DNA from: Lentisphaeria bacterium UBA4640
GTDB taxonomy: Bacteria > Verrucomicrobiota > Lentisphaeria > Victivallales > UBA1829
Length of the DNA stretch: 64,000 nt
NCBI GenBank assembly: GCA_002405835.1
Contig: DHMO01000020.1
Span: 6,990 to 70,989 of the forward strand
Direction: 5' to 3'
This document shows, piece after piece, positions 61,834 to 64,000 of the stretch (position 1 is the stretch's first letter; every line of letters begins with the position of its first letter). Position numbers and translations under genes: made by a program. A model generated the notes under the pieces. That model was given only the letters and a program-made list of their open reading frames with translations, did no database searches and was not told the origin of the DNA.

Positions 61834-62973
61834 ATGCTGAATTTCAAAGAGAAACATCTTGCAGCAAGCTGCGCAGTCGTCCTCATTGCCGCCGCATTCG
61901 CACCGGTCGGCAGCATTGCGGATGAAGCCGCGGTCAAAGCCCGCATCGAAAGAGCCAAGATCGAGCTTGCGAAAATCAAACAAGGCAAAAAACTTTCGAT
62001 TCTGGATGCGACCAAGCCGGAAGTCGTGCTGCCGCCGCTTCTGATCCTCGTGGATGAAGATCTGAAGGAATTCGGCATTGACAGGGAGGCGCTTGCCGCC
62101 GACATCAAAGCGAATCCGGCGAAGTACCGCAACGCCGCTCCCGAACACTGGCGCAAACGCTTCCTTCTTCTCGCCCCCGAACAGGAAAAGCTCCTCGGGG
62201 ATGAGTTTGACAGAGAACTTCAGGCGAAAGGGAAGGTCTGCAAAGATAAAAAGCAAATGCGGAGGATCAAGACGATTGTCGACCGCATTATCGCGCGAAT
62301 TCCCGGGCAGGATCGCAAAAATTTCAAACTTCACCTTTACCGCGACAACTCCATCAACGCCTTCTGCCTCCCGAACGGCTCCATCTACGTCAACACCGGA
62401 CTTCTGGAGCAGATCAAATCCGATGACGTTCTGGCGTTTATCCTCGGACACGAGATCGCGCATTACGTCGCCCGTCACGGCAACGAGAGCTCCACAAAAT
62501 GCATCATGACCATGGCGGGGAACACGGTTGCCGCCAACGAAGTTTACAAATACTGGTCACAGGGCAAAGTCAAGCGCGGCGCGCTCCTTGCCATCGGCTA
62601 CTTCGGCGCAAGCAAACTGGCGTTCATGCTTCCCTTCTCCCGCACAATGGAAAAGGAAGCCGATACTCTCGGCATCCGTTACATGGAGCGTGCCGGCTAC
62701 GATCCCGCCGGAGCCATTGAGTTTTTCCGCATGCTCAACGACGGCTCGGATTCCGGCTGGAGCAGTTTTCTCTCCACCCATCCGACCGGCAAGAAGCGTA
62801 TGGAGCACATGCAGGAAGAGTATCAGAAGCTGAAAACCGGCAAGAAAAGTATCGGAGACATCGCCGCCGATCTTACGCATGACGACAAAAAGCGTGAAGA
62901 GGCCAAAGAGAAAACGAAAAAAGGCTTCGACTTTCTGAAAAGAAAAACGAAAAAAGTCCTTGAGGAAAAATAA
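61834..62973 (+). CDS. M48-family zinc metalloprotease (BepA/YfgC-like)
   Basis: 379 residues. N-terminal hydrophobic export signal (residues ~9-28). The zinc site is H206-E-I-A-H210 in LGHEIAHYVARHG with the third ligand E275 in EKEADTLG; STHPTGKKRMEHM is the conserved C-terminal part of the family. FCLPNGSIYVNTGLL is the usual strand before the active site. Relatives act in periplasmic quality control of outer-membrane proteins. There is no long TPR tail here; the TPR/Sel1 protein encoded 3 nt upstream may supply that function. Confidence 0.88.
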   Translation: MLNFKEKHLAASCAVVLIAAAFAPVGSIADEAAVKARIERAKIELAKIKQGKKLSILDATKPEVVLPPLLILVDEDLKEFGIDREALAADIKANPAKYRNAAPEHWRKRFLLLAPEQEKLLGDEFDRELQAKGKVCKDKKQMRRIKTIVDRIIARIPGQDRKNFKLHLYRDNSINAFCLPNGSIYVNTGLLEQIKSDDVLAFILGHEIAHYVARHGNESSTKCIMTMAGNTVAANEVYKYWSQGKVKRGALLAIGYFGASKLAFMLPFSRTMEKEADTLGIRYMERAGYDPAGAIEFFRMLNDGSDSGWSSFLSTHPTGKKRMEHMQEEYQKLKTGKKSIGDIAADLTHDDKKREEAKEKTKKGFDFLKRKTKKVLEEK

Positions 62974-63145
62974 ACTCATCCGGCGGGCTGACGGAAAAAC
63001 GGTCCGCCGGAATAACACAAATCTGCTGATATACCTCCTGGAGAGATTGTATTATTACCATCCGGGCATTGTCATTGCCGCCGGCGTCATCATCGGCATT
63101 ATCGCACTCATTGCACTGATTATCTGGTTGAAAGAAGAGTTTTGA
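62960..63145 (+). CDS. Possible small single-TM protein
   Basis: A frame that ends PGIVIAAGVIIGIIALIALI-IWLKEEF, a single hydrophobic helix. The longest version (TTG at 62960) overlaps the protease gene and reads through the hairpin at 62979-63011; a TTG at 63047 with GGAGAG just upstream would give a 33-residue peptide. No ATG is available. A real gene is possible but weakly supported. Confidence 0.3.
   Translation: MRKNKLIRRADGKTVRRNNTNLLIYLLERLYYYHPGIVIAAGVIIGIIALIALIIWLKEEF
62979..63011 (+). terminator. Hairpin after the M48 protease gene
   Basis: TCCGGCGG and CCGCCGGA form an 8-bp stem, extendable by a G-U pair, six bases after the stop codon. No T run follows. Confidence 0.4.
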
Positions 63146-63163
63146 CGAATCCTCTTTCCGTCT

Positions 63164-63191
63164 CTCGGGGAAAGCTCATTTTTTCCCCGAG
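63164..63191. terminator. Hairpin between convergent genes at the right edge
   Basis: CTCGGGGAAA and TTTCCCCGAG form a perfect 10-bp stem around an 8-nt loop. It overlaps the last codons of the minus-strand gene. Confidence 0.5.
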
Positions 63192-64000
63192 TAAGGCGGC
63201 TGAAACTTCAGAGTCTTAAGAACCGCCTCGAACTGCTCTTTCCGCTTCTCAAACGTCTCATGGCTAGAAATGAGAGTAATCTCTATCTTTGTTTCAGGCG
63301 TCCGCATTATCATGTATATATTGACACGACATCCCTCCTTCATTTTCGGTGTCACATAATTCGTTGCATCAATCATAATTGCGGGAGCGCCGAGAATAGT
63401 TGTCCGCTGCACTTTATGAATCTTTGTTTCCACGCCATTCTGCAGGAAAAAGCCACGAATCATAAGCTGGACTCCATCAAGAGGAGCAGTTGTAAAATTG
63501 GCAGACGCTTTTGTTTGAGGAGAAATGGTAATGTTATCTCTAAACTTCTCGGCGGCATCACAAAAAATATATTCCACGCCATTCTCTAGCTCCATCTTCA
63601 TAGTTTTCAAATATTTAGGAGAAAGGTACTGCTTAAGCTCTTCTCCTAGATCCTTATAAAACTCCAGCATGGTCGATGCAGAGACGACATCCCACTGTTT
63701 CGGAATAGTCATTGAGATTCCCGCTTTTTTATTGACATACTCCTGAGTAACCTCTGCAGTAATGTCATAAGGTTTTTCCGGCCACGCCATCCATACAGCT
63801 GTGCCAAATGCGCATATCAGCGCGGGGCCGAGACACCAGTGTCTGCGGAACCAGCGGAGGACCTGATAGGTTGCACCGATCACCTCGCGAATCGCGGTCT
63901 TGCGGAAATAAATGATTTTGTCGCGGAACGTCTCGCCGAACAGGAGCTTGCGCTCGATTTCACACATTTCATGCTCAAGTTCATCCAGAGAATGGAGTCT
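63176..64000 (-). CDS. Membrane-anchored protein of unknown function (5' end outside the window)
   Basis: At least 274 residues in an open frame that runs to the window edge; the residues before the internal ATG at 63967 (LHSLDELEHE) read like ordinary protein, so the true start is probably outside. One TM helix (LGPALICAFGTAVWMAW) lies in the first third. The rest, beginning with AGISMTIPKQWDVVSAS and ending FEAVLKTLKFQPP, resembles PsbP/DcrB-like domains found in small exported proteins. Function unknown. Confidence 0.65.
   Translation of the reverse strand, partial: RLHSLDELEHEMCEIERKLLFGETFRDKIIYFRKTAIREVIGATYQVLRWFRRHWCLGPALICAFGTAVWMAWPEKPYDITAEVTQEYVNKKAGISMTIPKQWDVVSASTMLEFYKDLGEELKQYLSPKYLKTMKMELENGVEYIFCDAAEKFRDNITISPQTKASANFTTAPLDGVQLMIRGFFLQNGVETKIHKVQRTTILGAPAIMIDATNYVTPKMKEGCRVNIYMIMRTPETKIEITLISSHETFEKRKEQFEAVLKTLKFQPPYSGKK

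Noticed and set aside
1..64000. tRNA or rRNA genes
   Set aside because: Intergenic gaps were read on both strands and no cloverleaf with a conserved TTC arm or rRNA-like stretch was noticed; a covariance-model scan would be needed to exclude one fully.

Overview
The window looks like chromosomal DNA from a Gram-negative-type, anaerobic, carbohydrate-using bacterium of the Lentisphaerota (Victivallis-like). This is inferred from gene content only. Markers are a short prepilin-type N-terminal protein next to a secreted glycoside hydrolase and an AraC regulator, a glycyl-radical enzyme with its activase, a eukaryote-style fused phosphofructokinase, many Gfo/Idh/MocA oxidoreductases, and the double-GTPase/GAP1 and ExbD-like gene types known from the PVC group. 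Most genes are moderately GC-rich. Recognisable promoters follow the TTGACA-N16/17-TATATT pattern, often with the -10 preceded by TGC. No rRNA, tRNA, insertion sequence or CRISPR array was seen.

Layout. (1) 1-11.9 kb: a seven-gene, tightly overlapping plus-strand operon that is the most unusual part of the window. It encodes a zinc-ribbon P-loop GTPase, a membrane-anchored GAP1-type coiled-coil protein, a giant coiled-coil membrane protein, a GYF-like/trypsin-like membrane protease, an ExbB/TolQ/MotA-type channel and two ExbD/MotB-like partners. It reads as a membrane-associated GTPase/protease/ion-motive-force conflict or stress system. (2) 11.9-18.3 kb, minus: acetylxylan-esterase-like hydrolase, glycyl-radical activase, glycyl-radical enzyme, AraC regulator and M20 peptidase. 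(3) 18.4-21.1 kb: divergent ADP-ribosylglycohydrolase and metallophosphoesterase. (4) 21.2-28.5 kb, plus: housekeeping block yebC, ruvC, psd, pssA, a sugar-nucleotide epimerase, rpmF, plsX, fabH, a lipase-like hydrolase and a zinc-ribbon protein. (5) 28.7-32.0 kb, minus: rpsI/rplM, a Nif3-like protein, then epmA overlapping efp.

(6) 32.2-39.8 kb, plus: a B-box-like membrane protein, an XRE-cupin regulator with an unknown membrane protein, two Gfo/Idh/MocA oxidoreductases, galK and a GT-C type glycosyltransferase. (7) 39.8-44.9 kb: an AraC gene divergent from a pilin-like protein plus glycoside hydrolase. (8) 45.0-50.2 kb, minus: fused phosphofructokinase, a deletion scar holding two 5'-truncated gene remnants, a UPF0104 flippase-like protein with a DUF190 partner, and rdgC. 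(9) 50.5-54.6 kb, plus: a four-gene oxidoreductase/serine hydrolase operon. (10) 55.0-63.1 kb, plus: two tiny Pmp3-family membrane proteins, an ECF sigma factor, a PARG-Sel1 fusion, a zinc anti-sigma-like protein, then a Sel1 membrane protein, a secreted TPR/Sel1 protein and an M48 metalloprotease. (11) The right edge holds a minus-strand gene cut by the window end.

Regions 1 and 10 are linked by a shared non-coding leader element. Two longer copies lie at about 54.75-54.97 and 58.86-59.10 kb, and what looks like the 3' part of a third lies at the left edge ahead of the GTPase operon. This suggests the GTPase system, the sigma/PARG operon and the Sel1/M48 operon are controlled together.
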